Part shown: piece after piece, positions 17,329 to 26,994 of the stretch
Position numbering within the stretch: position 1 is the stretch's first letter
Layout of the letters: each line of letters begins with the position of its first letter
Source: an uncultured Oxalobacter sp.
GTDB lineage: Bacteria; Pseudomonadota; Gammaproteobacteria; Burkholderiales; Burkholderiaceae_D
Assembly (NCBI GenBank): GCA_934277985.1
Contig: CAKQWF010000005.1
Coordinates: forward strand, 128,982 to 192,981
Length of the DNA: 64,000 nucleotides
Direction: 5' to 3'
The notes under the pieces: model-generated
Databases searched by the model: none
Told to the model about the DNA's origin: nothing
What the model saw: the letters and a program-made list of their open reading frames with translations, nothing else
Position numbers and translations under genes: made by a program

Positions 17329-18633
17329 CTATACCAGCCAGACCAGATCCAGCAACAGGGCGGACAGGCCGTACAGCGCCAGTGCTGCCAGACGTGCCGG
17401 CGCGCGGTATGGCAGGATGTTTTTCATGCCGAGCCATAAAGAACCGGCGCTGGCAAATCCCAGTATGCACCATTCAAATGTACGGTACCAGATAGCGCAG
17501 AGACCGTATTCCTGCCAGACGGAGAAACTGATATGGCAAATTCCCGAAAACAGGCCCCAGCCCACCAGCGGAATCAGACACAGCGCCAGCGGTTTCCATG
17601 ATGGCAGGTTTGCCAGCCTGCCTGCCAGACGAAGCATTCCGTAAAGAACAGTGCCGAGCAGTGTCCCACCGGCCGCGATCAGAAAAAGGCGGTACAAGGC
17701 TGCCGGACTTTCGGCCAGCCACCATGGAAAGACAGTATCGAAAGGCAGTCCGGCCGACAGGATGGTTTCCATGTACAGCCGGTACCAGAAGCTTTCCGGC
17801 CATGCAAGTGAGACGGTGCAGATACCGGCCATGCACCAGAGCAGGAGGAACAGATCGGCATTGTCGATCGAATGATTGTCGGCCGACAGGAGTTCCTGTG
17901 CAGGATGTCGCGCTGCGAGTCTGACCGCGTTGCGATAGCCGCTGCAACGGCCGCATGCATGGCAGGCAGAAGCGCTTTGCATCTGGCGGATATTGATGAG
18001 CGGGGCACAATTGATCCGTTTGGGTGTTCCGGCAAATGTTGCCCATTGTTCCTTGTCCACACGAAAGTGGAGGGGGGCCTGTTTTGCCAGCATGCCGAAA
18101 AGACCGTTGACGGGGCACAGGTACATGCACCAGATGCGTTTGCCGTTTCCGTACAGATAGCCGGTTACCAGCGCGAACACGGTCGGGATTCCCAGCAAAA
18201 CCAGTGTGGTATGGAAGTGGTTCTGGAATCCGGTGGCCTGTCCGTACAGTGTGGTGAGTGCCAGCATGGTACATGGCCAACCCTTCCATCGTATCCAGCG
18301 CGGGATGGAGCGTTTTTTGCCATGCCGGCTGGCGAATTCGGTCAGCGTACCGTCCGGGCAGAAAAGGCCGCACCAGAAACGTCCGGAGAGCATGACGCTC
18401 GATATGATCAGCGGCCAGCCGATTCCCCAGAATATGACCCGGGCGACACGCGACGTATCGTGCGAAGGGGATACGAGCGGTACCAGCAACAACAGGCCGT
18501 AGAGCAGTACCATCGTCCACTGGATGAATGCAATCAGAGCGCCATGACGTTCCAGTGCGTCTCCGAAGCGTGCCAAAAGGGATGATTTCATGTCATGGAA
18601 TACCGTTTTGCCAGTGCTGTTGTTATCGGTCAC
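17329..18633 (-). CDS. Polytopic membrane 4Fe-4S protein, NapH/NosR/CcoG-like
   Basis: A 434-residue integral membrane protein with about nine hydrophobic segments. It has two membrane-proximal CxxxCP motifs, CGLFCPDGTLTEF and CMYLCPVNGLFG, as in NapH and NosR, and a soluble cluster CHACGRCSGYRNAV. The latter has three of the four cysteines of a classical ferredoxin motif; the usual second ferredoxin motif is missing. Relatives pass electrons between quinols and periplasmic or maturation partners. No nap, nos or cco genes are adjacent, so the partner is unknown. The start is GTG; an internal ATG at 18591 is an alternative. Confidence 0.65.
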   Translation of the reverse strand: MTDNNSTGKTVFHDMKSSLLARFGDALERHGALIAFIQWTMVLLYGLLLLVPLVSPSHDTSRVARVIFWGIGWPLIISSVMLSGRFWCGLFCPDGTLTEFASRHGKKRSIPRWIRWKGWPCTMLALTTLYGQATGFQNHFHTTLVLLGIPTVFALVTGYLYGNGKRIWCMYLCPVNGLFGMLAKQAPLHFRVDKEQWATFAGTPKRINCAPLINIRQMQSASACHACGRCSGYRNAVRLAARHPAQELLSADNHSIDNADLFLLLWCMAGICTVSLAWPESFWYRLYMETILSAGLPFDTVFPWWLAESPAALYRLFLIAAGGTLLGTVLYGMLRLAGRLANLPSWKPLALCLIPLVGWGLFSGICHISFSVWQEYGLCAIWYRTFEWCILGFASAGSLWLGMKNILPYRAPARLAALALYGLSALLLDLVWLV

Positions 18634-18783
18634 TTTCTGCGATCAGTATGCCGGGGTTCTTGTCCTTGACGGAGTCTCGATGCAATAATGAACGCCATAT
18701 TGTGGGTACGGTTTCGGCTTTCCGGGGCGGAAAATGCCGGTTTGCCGTATCCGGATTGATAAACGTTTATTCAGGAAAGTACT

Positions 18784-19617
18784 ATGCCTTCACATGTTAT
18801 TACCTTGCCGAATGGTATCACGATGCCGACCCTGGGTCAGGGAACATGGTTCATGGGTGAATCGTCAATGGCGAAAAAGGACGAGGTCGCCGCACTGCAA
18901 CGCGGGATCGATCTGGGCATGACGCTGATCGATACGGCCGAAATGTATGCTTCGGGCGGTGCCGAAAAGGTGACGGGGGAAGCCATTGCCGGACGGCGCG
19001 ACAAGGTGTTTCTGGTCAGCAAGGTATTGCCGGGCAATGCCAGCCGTCGTGGAACGATCGCGGCATTCGAACGCAGTCTCAAGCGCATGAATACGGATTA
19101 TATCGATTTGTATCTGTTGCACTGGCGCGGCGGATATGGGCTGGATGAAACATTCGAAGCCATGGAAAGACTGCTGGCCGACGGCAAGATCAGGGCTTAC
19201 GGCGTGTCGAACTTCGATCTGGACGACATGCAGGAAGCTGCACAGTACGATAACGGCAATATTTGCGTCAATCAGGTGCTGTATAACCTGGCATCGCGCG
19301 GAATCGAATGGGATCTGATGCCATGGATGCAGAAACGCAATATTGCTGTCATGGCGTACTCACCCCTTTACCAGACGCGTCTTCTGAAGAGCCCGGGACT
19401 CAAGCGTGTCGCGCAGGAATTGTCGATTACACCGGCACAGCTTGCGTTGGCATGGCTGCTGCATCAGGGAACGGTACCGATTCCGAAAACATCCAGTGTC
19501 AAGCGCGTCGAGGAAAACCGCAAGGCCTGGGATATCGTGCTCGATACGCAAGTGCTGGCTGAACTTGACGGTATTTTCCCGCCGCCCGATCACAAAATGC
19601 CCCTGGACGTGCTGTAA
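18784..19617 (+). CDS. Aldo/keto reductase
   Basis: A 277-residue AKR-fold oxidoreductase. The catalytic tetrad can be read as Asp in LIDTAEMYASGG, Tyr in the same motif, Lys in FLVSKVLPGN and His in YLLHWRGGYG. The NADPH-binding C-terminal segment IPKTSSVKRVEENRKA is present. It resembles the YeaE/2,5-diketo-D-gluconate reductase-like group. The substrate cannot be inferred from sequence or neighbours, and it appears to be a single-gene unit facing a convergent DUF1857 gene. Confidence 0.85.
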   Translation: MPSHVITLPNGITMPTLGQGTWFMGESSMAKKDEVAALQRGIDLGMTLIDTAEMYASGGAEKVTGEAIAGRRDKVFLVSKVLPGNASRRGTIAAFERSLKRMNTDYIDLYLLHWRGGYGLDETFEAMERLLADGKIRAYGVSNFDLDDMQEAAQYDNGNICVNQVLYNLASRGIEWDLMPWMQKRNIAVMAYSPLYQTRLLKSPGLKRVAQELSITPAQLALAWLLHQGTVPIPKTSSVKRVEENRKAWDIVLDTQVLAELDGIFPPPDHKMPLDVL

Positions 19618-19618
19618 T

Positions 19619-20119
19619 TCACGACAGCCGGGATATATCCTTGCCGTTCGCAGGGCCGTCCAGCAGGCCTTGCGCGGCGAATTGCCGGATGATGCGGATC
19701 GAATCGACGTCGGTTTCCTTGTAGGCCGAACGACGGAAGTCGTTGTACATGGCTTCCGGACCTTCGTCGAGCGCGTCATCTTCGTAGATGAAACGGACGA
19801 AGAACCGTCCCGGGAAAGGTTCGTCAATCGAGATTTCGAGACGGGATTCGATGATTTCGCCTTGCGCCGGTACATGGAAGCGCAATTTTTGCATGGGGAC
19901 GAGTTCGACCTTGTCGTTGACCTTGAATTTTCCGAAATCGAGAACGCGTGTAACGACGTTTTCCGAGACTTCGGTCAGGTCGCATGCATCCATGTGTGGG
20001 ATGAACAGTGTCGGTTCCCTTACTCTCAACAGCAGTCCGTACCACAGTTGTTCACGGTTGAGTCTGTCGGCTGCCGGGTTGTCAAAGTTGTTGATTTCGA
20101 TCAGATGTTCGAATTTCAT
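19619..20119 (-). CDS. SRPBCC (DUF1857) family protein
   Basis: A 166-residue soluble protein. The N terminus FEHLIEINNFDNPAADRLNREQLWYGLLLR matches the DUF1857/AtaL-like group of START-related (SRPBCC) proteins, which have a deep hydrophobic cavity. No catalytic signature is visible. The stop lies 1 base from the stop of the convergent aldo/keto reductase. Function is unknown; members are often annotated as polyketide- or lipid-binding without proof. Confidence 0.75.
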   Translation of the reverse strand: MKFEHLIEINNFDNPAADRLNREQLWYGLLLRVREPTLFIPHMDACDLTEVSENVVTRVLDFGKFKVNDKVELVPMQKLRFHVPAQGEIIESRLEISIDEPFPGRFFVRFIYEDDALDEGPEAMYNDFRRSAYKETDVDSIRIIRQFAAQGLLDGPANGKDISRLS

Positions 20120-20190
20120 GTGAATAGGTATCGGTTGGTGGATGGTCGCAGAAAACCGTTTTGGCCTGTATGACGCGTCGTCGGTGCAAA

Positions 20191-21141
20191 CTAGTCGAAA
20201 TACCCGTTTTCAAGCGAAAAACCCTTGATGAATTCCGAGGCGGCAAGCCGTTTGCCGCCGGGTTTTTGCAATTCGTGAATACGGATGGCGCCTTGCCCGC
20301 ATGCCACGACAATGCCGTTTTCATCTGCAGACAGGATTTTGCCGGCTTTCATACCGGCAGGGCAATCGGTGGCGGTCGCGTTCCATATTTTGACCGGAAC
20401 ATCGCCATATTGCGCCAGACAGCCCGGAAACGGGTTGAATGCGCGGATTTTGTTTGCGATAGCTGTGCAAGGCTGGCTGAAATCCAGCGCAGCTTCTTCC
20501 TTGCGGATTTTCGCTGCATAAATCGCGTCATTGTCCTGTTGTGGCGTAAAGCTGGCGCGTCCCTGTTCGATATCCTGCAATGCCGACAGAATCAGTTGGC
20601 CTCCCATTTTTGCCAGCCGGTCGTGTAAAACGGATGCAGTGCAGTCTTGCGTGATCGGCAGTGAGGCACTGACCAGAACGGGGCCTGTATCGAGACCTTC
20701 TTCCATTTGCATGATGGATACGCCGGTCAGGCTGTCGCCGGCTTCGATGGCGCGCTGGATCGGCGCTGCACCACGCCAGCGCGGGAGCAGCGATGCATGG
20801 ATGTTCAGACAGCCGTGTCTGGGCAGCGACAGGAAGTCTTTGGGCAGGATGAGGCCGTAGGCGACCACGACCATGACATCGGGAGCGATTTGCGTGATGC
20901 GTTCATGGACTTTTTTGGCTTCGTCGCCGTGCCGGGCGTCCAGACGCAGGGATAGCGGTTGTTCGACAGGTAGTCCATGTGCCAGTGCCAGTTTCTTGAC
21001 GGCTGAAGGCTGCAATTTCATGCCGCGTCCGGCGGGTCGGTCCGGTTGGGTCAGAACCAGTTCGATCCGGTGGCCGGCACGGATGAGCGCGTCCAGTGCC
21101 ACTGCGGCGAATTCCGGTGTGCCGGCAAATACTGTTTTCAT
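20191..21141 (-). CDS. fmt: Methionyl-tRNA formyltransferase
   Basis: A 316-residue Fmt. The N terminus [20 protein letters not shown] opens the formyltransferase fold. The catalytic site [20 protein letters not shown] (Asn-His) and the [20 protein letters not shown] region are intact, and an OB-fold C-terminal domain follows. It formylates initiator Met-tRNA using 10-formyl-THF. The ATG overlaps the def stop by 4 bases, so def-fmt is a coupled unit for making and then removing the N-formyl group. Confidence 0.96.
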   Translation of the reverse strand: MKTVFAGTPEFAAVALDALIRAGHRIELVLTQPDRPAGRGMKLQPSAVKKLALAHGLPVEQPLSLRLDARHGDEAKKVHERITQIAPDVMVVVAYGLILPKDFLSLPRHGCLNIHASLLPRWRGAAPIQRAIEAGDSLTGVSIMQMEEGLDTGPVLVSASLPITQDCTASVLHDRLAKMGGQLILSALQDIEQGRASFTPQQDNDAIYAAKIRKEEAALDFSQPCTAIANKIRAFNPFPGCLAQYGDVPVKIWNATATDCPAGMKAGKILSADENGIVVACGQGAIRIHELQKPGGKRLAASEFIKGFSLENGYFD

Positions 21142-21689
21142 CGTTTTTTCCCCTGATGTTGCCCTTTTGTCCCAGATGTCGTTTTTTTCTGCTCGCGTTC
21201 TTCCTTGAGCAGTTTTTTCTTGATGCGGTTGCGTTTCATCGGCGAGAGATAATCAACGAATACGCGTCCCTTGAGATGGTCGATTTCATGCTGGATGCAG
21301 ACGGCGAGCAATCCTTCTGCATCGGTTTCGAAGCTGTTGCCGTCCGTATCGAAGGCGCGTACCCTGACTTGTGCCGGACGCTCGATTTCATCGTAAATGC
21401 CGGGCAGGGAGAGACAGCCTTCCTCGAACCGTTTTTTTTCTTCGCTGGCGCCGATGATTTCCGGGTTAATGAACACGCGCAGTTCATCCCGTTTTTCCGA
21501 TACATCGATGACGACGATCTGTCTGTGGACATTGATCTGTGGTGCTGCCAGACCGACGCCGGGAGCCTCGTACATGGTTTGTGCCATATCCTGAACCAGA
21601 GCCTTCAGGTCGGCATCGAACCGGGTGACAGGACTGGAAGGCTTCAAAAGACGGGGATCGGGGTAGCGCAGAATCGGTAAACGGGCCAT
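21138..21689 (-). CDS. def: Peptide deformylase
   Basis: A 183-residue metalloenzyme. The three family motifs are present: [19 protein letters not shown] (metal Cys) and QHEIDHLKG (HExxH). It removes the N-formyl group from nascent proteins. The start [18 protein letters not shown] matches the family N terminus; an in-frame extension to 21821 would add 44 unrelated residues and overlap the dprA leader. The C terminus is Lys/Arg-rich. Confidence 0.96.
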   Translation of the reverse strand: MARLPILRYPDPRLLKPSSPVTRFDADLKALVQDMAQTMYEAPGVGLAAPQINVHRQIVVIDVSEKRDELRVFINPEIIGASEEKKRFEEGCLSLPGIYDEIERPAQVRVRAFDTDGNSFETDAEGLLAVCIQHEIDHLKGRVFVDYLSPMKRNRIKKKLLKEEREQKKTTSGTKGQHQGKKR

Positions 21690-21905
21690 GAGTCTAGTCG
21701 GGAACAACTGTCGGTCCGGAAATCTTGTCAGCAGAAAATTTTCTGTGCAGAATCCGGGTGGAATGGTTATTTTGCATATTGCCGTTTCCTTTCGGGATAT
21801 GGGCATATGCGCCAAAACCAAAAGTTTAGCATAGCCGTTTTGTCTGTGCTTTACATGACGCCGTTTTGTCCGGGGAGGTCTGTTTCCCGGAATGGAAAAG
21901 CAAGC

Positions 21906-23033
21906 GTGAATAAACAGTCAATCTACGATAAAGAAGAACTGGCGGCATGGATACGCCTTGTCATGACGCTGGGAATCGGCATACGGACTGCGCACAAGTT
22001 GTTGAGCGCTTATGGTTTGCCGCAACATGTTTTCGGGACATCGTACCGTGAATTGCAGCGTATCGTCTCTCCACAGATAGCGGATGCCGTATATGCGCCG
22101 GTTTCGCCGGCGATCTCTCGCCAGATCGAACTGACTGAAAAATGGCTGGAAGAACCAGGCAATACGATTTTGACCTTGTCAGACAGCGCTTATCCGGGGA
22201 CGCTTCTGGAAATACCCGATCCGCCGCTGATGCTCTACGTCAAGGGAAAAAGCGAATTGCTTTCCGCGCCATCGGTGGCTATCGTCGGCAGTCGCAATGC
22301 CACGACACAGGGGCGCATTGATGCAGGCGAGTTCGCCGCGTCGCTCAGTGACGCAGGACTGACCATCGTGTCAGGTCTGGCGTTGGGTATCGATGCTGCA
22401 GCGCATCGCGGTGGCCTGAAAGGAAAGGGCTCCACCGTCGCGGTTATTGGTACGGGCGCCGATATGGTTTATCCCGCCAGAAACAGGGAACTGGCTCACG
22501 AGATCGCGCGGGAAGGCTGTATCGTCAGCGAATTTCCGCTCGGTACAAAACCGCTGGCTTCCAATTTTCCCAGACGTAATCGCGTCATCAGTGGCTTGTC
22601 GGCCGGTATTGTCGTGGTCGAGGCGGCCGCCAGATCAGGATCGCTGATTACAGCACAAATGGCACTCGAACAGGGACGCGAGGTATTTGCCGTCCCGGGT
22701 TCCATTCATTCGCCGCTATCGCGTGGTTGCCACGAACTGATACGACAGGGAGCGAAACTGGTCGAGACATCACGCGATATTCTGGAAGAACTGAAGTATT
22801 ACGATGGCGCGAATCGGAAGGATACCTGTATTCAGGTATCCGGAGGGTCTTCACTGCAGGATGATATTCTTGCCGAGATGGGATTCGATCCTGTCGATGC
22901 CGATACCCTGTGCGAGCGTTGCCAGCTGGATGCGGCGACATTGAATGTCGCGCTGTTCGATCTGGAAATGGCAGGAAATATTGAGTGTCTTCCGGGCGGC
23001 TTTTACCGTCGATTGTCCAAGCCCGATACGTGA
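21906..23033 (+). CDS. dprA: DNA-processing protein DprA (Smf)
   Basis: A 375-residue DprA that loads RecA on incoming single-stranded DNA during transformation. The Rossmann-like core has [38 protein letters not shown] and the [21 protein letters not shown] block, with a C-terminal winged-helix domain after residue 300. I favour a GTG start here because it gives the normal N terminus ([17 protein letters not shown]); an upstream ATG at 21807 would add 33 unrelated residues. It is divergent from def. The smg gene usually found between dprA and topB in Betaproteobacteria is absent. Confidence 0.9.
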   Translation: MNKQSIYDKEELAAWIRLVMTLGIGIRTAHKLLSAYGLPQHVFGTSYRELQRIVSPQIADAVYAPVSPAISRQIELTEKWLEEPGNTILTLSDSAYPGTLLEIPDPPLMLYVKGKSELLSAPSVAIVGSRNATTQGRIDAGEFAASLSDAGLTIVSGLALGIDAAAHRGGLKGKGSTVAVIGTGADMVYPARNRELAHEIAREGCIVSEFPLGTKPLASNFPRRNRVISGLSAGIVVVEAAARSGSLITAQMALEQGREVFAVPGSIHSPLSRGCHELIRQGAKLVETSRDILEELKYYDGANRKDTCIQVSGGSSLQDDILAEMGFDPVDADTLCERCQLDAATLNVALFDLEMAGNIECLPGGFYRRLSKPDT

Positions 23034-23256
23034 CGGTTACGCCGCGAAATTGTACACGGTGCGGAAAGATGCGCGTTTATCGGGCACGCTGTTGGAGAAA
23101 AAATGAAATTTGCCATTTTTCTTTCCTGGCATTGAATCGCCCGCTTGCAGTGTGCACCCTTCTCACATTATCATTTTCCGCTCTGTTTGCGGATGTTCCT
23201 GTGCATGATCCGGGAATCCGGCTGAATTTCATTATCCATTTACGCGTTTCGTTTGT
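23034..23256 (+). other. dprA-topB intergenic gap
   Basis: 223 bases with only short unsupported reading frames. In related bacteria this interval often holds smg (DUF494, about 150 residues); none of the frames here resembles it. No clear terminator or promoter was identified. Confidence 0.6.
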
Positions 23257-25869
23257 ATGACCAAAACACTCATCATCGCCGAAAAACCGTCTGTCGCGAA
23301 TGACATTGCGAAAAGCCTCGGCGGATTTACCAAAGAGGGTGACTATTTCGAGTCGGATCAGTATGTCCTGACTTCGGCAGTCGGGCACCTTCTGGAGATC
23401 AAGGCGCCTGAAGAGTATGAGGTCAAGCGCGGAAAGTGGAGTTTCGCCAATTTGCCCGTCATTCCGCCGCATTTTGCACTCGAACCGATTGCGAAAACCG
23501 AGTCGCGGCTCAAATTGCTGGGTAAACTGATCCGGCGCAAGGATGTTTCGACAATCGTCAATGCATGTGATGCGGGACGTGAAGGCGAACTGATTTTCAG
23601 GTTGATCGCGCAATATACCAAGGCGAAACAGCCGATCAAACGGCTGTGGTTGCAATCCATGACGCCGTCGGCGATACGTGATGGCTTCATGCATTTGCGC
23701 GATGACGAGGAAATGCTGCCTTTGGCCAGAGCGGCCAGAAGCCGTTCCGAAGCGGACTGGCTGATCGGAATCAACGGCACGAGAGCCATGACGGCTTTCA
23801 ATTCAAAAGAGGGCGGTTTTTTTCTGACGACGGTGGGACGTGTCCAGACACCGACCCTGTCGATCGTGGTGCAGCGCGAGGAAAAAATCAAGAATTTCGT
23901 TGCGCGGGACTATTGGGAAGTTCGTGCGGAATTTTCCTGCGCGCAAGGGGTCTATGAAGGACGGTGGACCGACAGGCATTTCAGGAAGGACGAAAACGAT
24001 CCCGAAAAGAGAGCGGAACGTTTGTGGAACCGTGCCGATGCCGATGCCATTGTTTCGGCGTGTGCAGGACAAAACGGAACGGTGACAGAGGAATCGAAAC
24101 CGACGACGTCCATGTCGCCGGCATTGTTCGATCTGACCAGTCTGCAACGTGAAGCCAATGCACGTTTCGGATTTTCTGCCAAGAATACGCTGGCGCTGGC
24201 ACAGGCATTGTATGAAAGACACAAGGTGCTGACATATCCGCGAACGGATTCACGTCATTTGCCTGAAGATTATCTGCAAACGAGCATGCAGACGCTGGAA
24301 AGTCTGGCCGGGCGTGCCGACTATCAGCATTATGCGTCGCAGATTCTGGAAAAACATTGGGTCAAACCGAACAAGCGGATTTTCGACAACACGAAGATAT
24401 CCGACCACTTCGCCATTATTCCGACGACGCAGTTGCCAAGAAACCTGTCGGAGCCTGAACAGAAATTGTACGATCTGGTCGCGCGCCGGTTCATGGCCGT
24501 GTTTTTCCCGGCAGCCGAATTTCTGGTCACGACACGGTTTACCGAAGTAGCCGGACATTGTTTCAGGAGCGAGGGACGTATCATGACCCGACCGGGCTGG
24601 CTCGCCGTTTACGGCAAGGAAGTTCCGGTATCGGGACGACAGGGTGAGAACGATCGTCTGCTGGTTCCGGTCTCTCCTGGAGAAACCGTGATGACCGACA
24701 AGGTCACTGTCGATGCATTGGCCACGAAACCACCGGCACGCTATACCGAAGCGACGTTGCTTTCCGCCATGGAAGGGGCAGGGAAACTGGTGGATGATGA
24801 ATTGCGTGAAGCCATGAAAGGCAAGGGGCTGGGAACACCTGCTACCCGCGCCGCCATTATCGAAGGGTTGCTGGGAGAAAAATATCTTTTGCGTGAAGGC
24901 AGGGAACTGATTCCGACACCCAAGGCGTTCCAGTTGATGACTCTGCTCAAGGGGCTGGGCGTCAAGGAGCTGACGTTGCCGGAATTGACGGGCGAATGGG
25001 AGTTCAAGCTCGCGCAGATGGAACAGGGACAGATCAGTCGTGAAGAATTCATGGAGCAGATCGCCCAAATGGCGCAGGTGATCGTCAAACGTGCCAAGGA
25101 ATATGATGAGGACACGATTCCGGGCGATTATGCGACCTTGCAAACACCTTGTCCGAAATGTGGTGGCGAAATCCGTGAAAATTATCGCCGGTTTGCTTGT
25201 ACGCAGTGCGATTTCTCGATCAGCAAGACACCGGGAAGCCGACAGTTTTCCATACCGGAAGTCGAAGAACTGATCAGGAACGGACAGATCGGTCCCCTGC
25301 AAGGATTCCGTTCGAAAATGGGGCGTCCGTTCGCCGCTATCCTGAAGATCGTTCCGGATACTGAAAAAGACAATTTCAAACTGGAATTCGATTTCGGGCA
25401 ACCCAAAGAGGAGGAAAATGCGGAAGTTCCGGATTTTTCCGGAAAGACACCGCTTGGCCAGTGCCCGAAATGTCATGGCAAGGTTTATGAATCCGGTTTG
25501 TCGTATGTATGTGAAAATGCTGTCGCGAAACCGAAAACTTGCGATTTCAGAAGTGGGCGCATTATTCTCCAGCAGGAAATCCTGCCTGAACAGATGACGA
25601 AATTACTGGAAGAAGGACAGACCGATTTGCTGGCAGGTTTCGTTTCACAGCGGACTCACAGGCCTTTCAAGGCATATCTTGCATTGGATAAAGATGGCAA
25701 GGTCAGTTTCAAGTTCGACGAAACGGCAGGCAAGGCGGCATCTGCACGGAAAAAAGCGGCATCTTCTGTTACTGCGAAAAAAACGGAAACCGCAAAGACG
25801 ACTTCGGCACGCAAAACAGCTGGCAGGAAAAGAACCGTCAAAAAAGAAACGACAGATGGCCAGGTATGA
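23257..25869 (+). CDS. topB: DNA topoisomerase III
   Basis: An 870-residue type IA topoisomerase. The N terminus KTLIIAEKPSVANDIAKSLG and Toprim motif ACDAGREGELIF are intact. The catalytic tyrosine lies in TYPRTDSRHLPEDY. C-terminal zinc-ribbon-like repeats include CPKCGGEIRENYRRFACTQC and a second, CPKCHGKVYESGLSYVCE, followed by a Lys/Ala/Thr-rich tail. It decatenates single-stranded or gapped DNA and resolves recombination intermediates. It is longer than E. coli TopB (653) because of the zinc-ribbon and basic tail, as is common in Betaproteobacteria. Confidence 0.95.
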   Translation: MTKTLIIAEKPSVANDIAKSLGGFTKEGDYFESDQYVLTSAVGHLLEIKAPEEYEVKRGKWSFANLPVIPPHFALEPIAKTESRLKLLGKLIRRKDVSTIVNACDAGREGELIFRLIAQYTKAKQPIKRLWLQSMTPSAIRDGFMHLRDDEEMLPLARAARSRSEADWLIGINGTRAMTAFNSKEGGFFLTTVGRVQTPTLSIVVQREEKIKNFVARDYWEVRAEFSCAQGVYEGRWTDRHFRKDENDPEKRAERLWNRADADAIVSACAGQNGTVTEESKPTTSMSPALFDLTSLQREANARFGFSAKNTLALAQALYERHKVLTYPRTDSRHLPEDYLQTSMQTLESLAGRADYQHYASQILEKHWVKPNKRIFDNTKISDHFAIIPTTQLPRNLSEPEQKLYDLVARRFMAVFFPAAEFLVTTRFTEVAGHCFRSEGRIMTRPGWLAVYGKEVPVSGRQGENDRLLVPVSPGETVMTDKVTVDALATKPPARYTEATLLSAMEGAGKLVDDELREAMKGKGLGTPATRAAIIEGLLGEKYLLREGRELIPTPKAFQLMTLLKGLGVKELTLPELTGEWEFKLAQMEQGQISREEFMEQIAQMAQVIVKRAKEYDEDTIPGDYATLQTPCPKCGGEIRENYRRFACTQCDFSISKTPGSRQFSIPEVEELIRNGQIGPLQGFRSKMGRPFAAILKIVPDTEKDNFKLEFDFGQPKEEENAEVPDFSGKTPLGQCPKCHGKVYESGLSYVCENAVAKPKTCDFRSGRIILQQEILPEQMTKLLEEGQTDLLAGFVSQRTHRPFKAYLALDKDGKVSFKFDETAGKAASARKKAASSVTAKKTETAKTTSARKTAGRKRTVKKETTDGQV

Positions 25870-25892
25870 CGGATGCTGTATCGGCAGACAAC

Positions 25893-25920
25893 AAAAAAGG
25901 AGGCGAAAGCCTCCTTTTTT
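25893..25920. terminator. Bidirectional terminator between topB and the convergent reductase
   Basis: AAAAAAGGAGGC / GCCTCCTTTTTT, a 12-bp perfect stem with a GAAA loop. The A- and T-tracts at each end allow termination of topB (plus) and of the aldo/keto reductase (minus). Confidence 0.9.
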
Positions 25921-25941
25921 GTACGAGGTTGTGCCGCCGGA

Positions 25942-26979
25942 TCAACGGTGTCCCAGTACAGGATGCGGCTGATACGGTTTTTCCAGTTCGGCGATATCTT
26001 CGTCGGAAAGTTTGACGGAGACGGCAGAGAGTGCCTCGTCGAGCTGGTACAGCTTGGATGCGCCGATAATCGGGGCGGTTACGCCTTTGTGCAGTAACCA
26101 TGAATAGGCCACTTGCGCATTGGAAAGACCGAGTCGTTTGGCGACACGCGAGAGCGCATTGACGACATCGAAGTCCGCGTCGGAGTAGAAGACGCGCAAT
26201 GCCATTTCGTCCGTTTTGGCACGTGACGTGGCGGAATTGTTTTTCGAGGTGTCGCGATCGTCCGGTTTGCGGTTGCCTGCCAGAAAACCGCGAGCCAGCG
26301 GACTCCATGGAATCAGGCCAACGCCCTGATCCTTGCAGAGCGGAATCATTTCGCGTTCCTCTTCGCGGTAGGCCAGATTGTAATGATTTTGCATGGAGAT
26401 GAAGCGAGACCAGTTATGCTCGCGGGCGATCTGTTGTGCCTTGGCAAATTGCCAGGCCCACATGCTGGATGCGCCGATATAGCGTACTTTGCCGGAACGG
26501 ACGAGATCGTTCAAGGCCTCCATCGTTTCCTCGATCGGAGTCGATGGATCCCAGCGGTGTATCTGGTAGAGATCGATATAGTCGGTTCCCAGCCGTTTCA
26601 GCGATGCATCCACAGCGGCGAAGATATGTTTTCTGGACAAACCGCTGGTGTTCGGCGGAATGGCCGATGCATTGGCGGAAGCCGCGTCTGCCGTAATATC
26701 GTCAGAAACATGGAAATAAACTTTCGTGGCGATGATGATTTCATCACGTTTGGCGTATTCTTTCAGCAGTTTGCCGGTCAGGACTTCGGACAGACCGTTG
26801 GAATACAGATTGGCCGTATCGAAAAAATTGATGCCCGCTTCAATGGCGCGCTTGATGAACGGACGCGAAGCCGCGCGATCCAGAACCCATGGCCGCCATT
26901 TGGGTGAGCCGTAAGTCATCATCCCCAGACAGATCCGGGATACTTTCAATCCACTTGATCCAAGATTGACGTACTCCAT
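25942..26979 (-). CDS. Aldo/keto reductase, YajO / L-glyceraldehyde-3-phosphate reductase type
   Basis: A 345-residue AKR. Asp and Tyr are in INFFDTANLYSNGLSE, Lys in IIIATKVYFHVSD and His in LYQIHRWDPSTPIEE. The signature GLIPWSPLARGFLAG and the C-terminal APIIGASKLYQLDEA fit the larger AKR families that reduce aldehydes with NADPH. Its stop faces the topB terminator. It is 15 bases downstream of ntrX on the same strand, but a functional tie to the two-component pair is not evident. Confidence 0.85.
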   Translation of the reverse strand: MEYVNLGSSGLKVSRICLGMMTYGSPKWRPWVLDRAASRPFIKRAIEAGINFFDTANLYSNGLSEVLTGKLLKEYAKRDEIIIATKVYFHVSDDITADAASANASAIPPNTSGLSRKHIFAAVDASLKRLGTDYIDLYQIHRWDPSTPIEETMEALNDLVRSGKVRYIGASSMWAWQFAKAQQIAREHNWSRFISMQNHYNLAYREEEREMIPLCKDQGVGLIPWSPLARGFLAGNRKPDDRDTSKNNSATSRAKTDEMALRVFYSDADFDVVNALSRVAKRLGLSNAQVAYSWLLHKGVTAPIIGASKLYQLDEALSAVSVKLSDEDIAELEKPYQPHPVLGHR

Positions 26980-26994
26980 CAGTAGATCCTTTCG

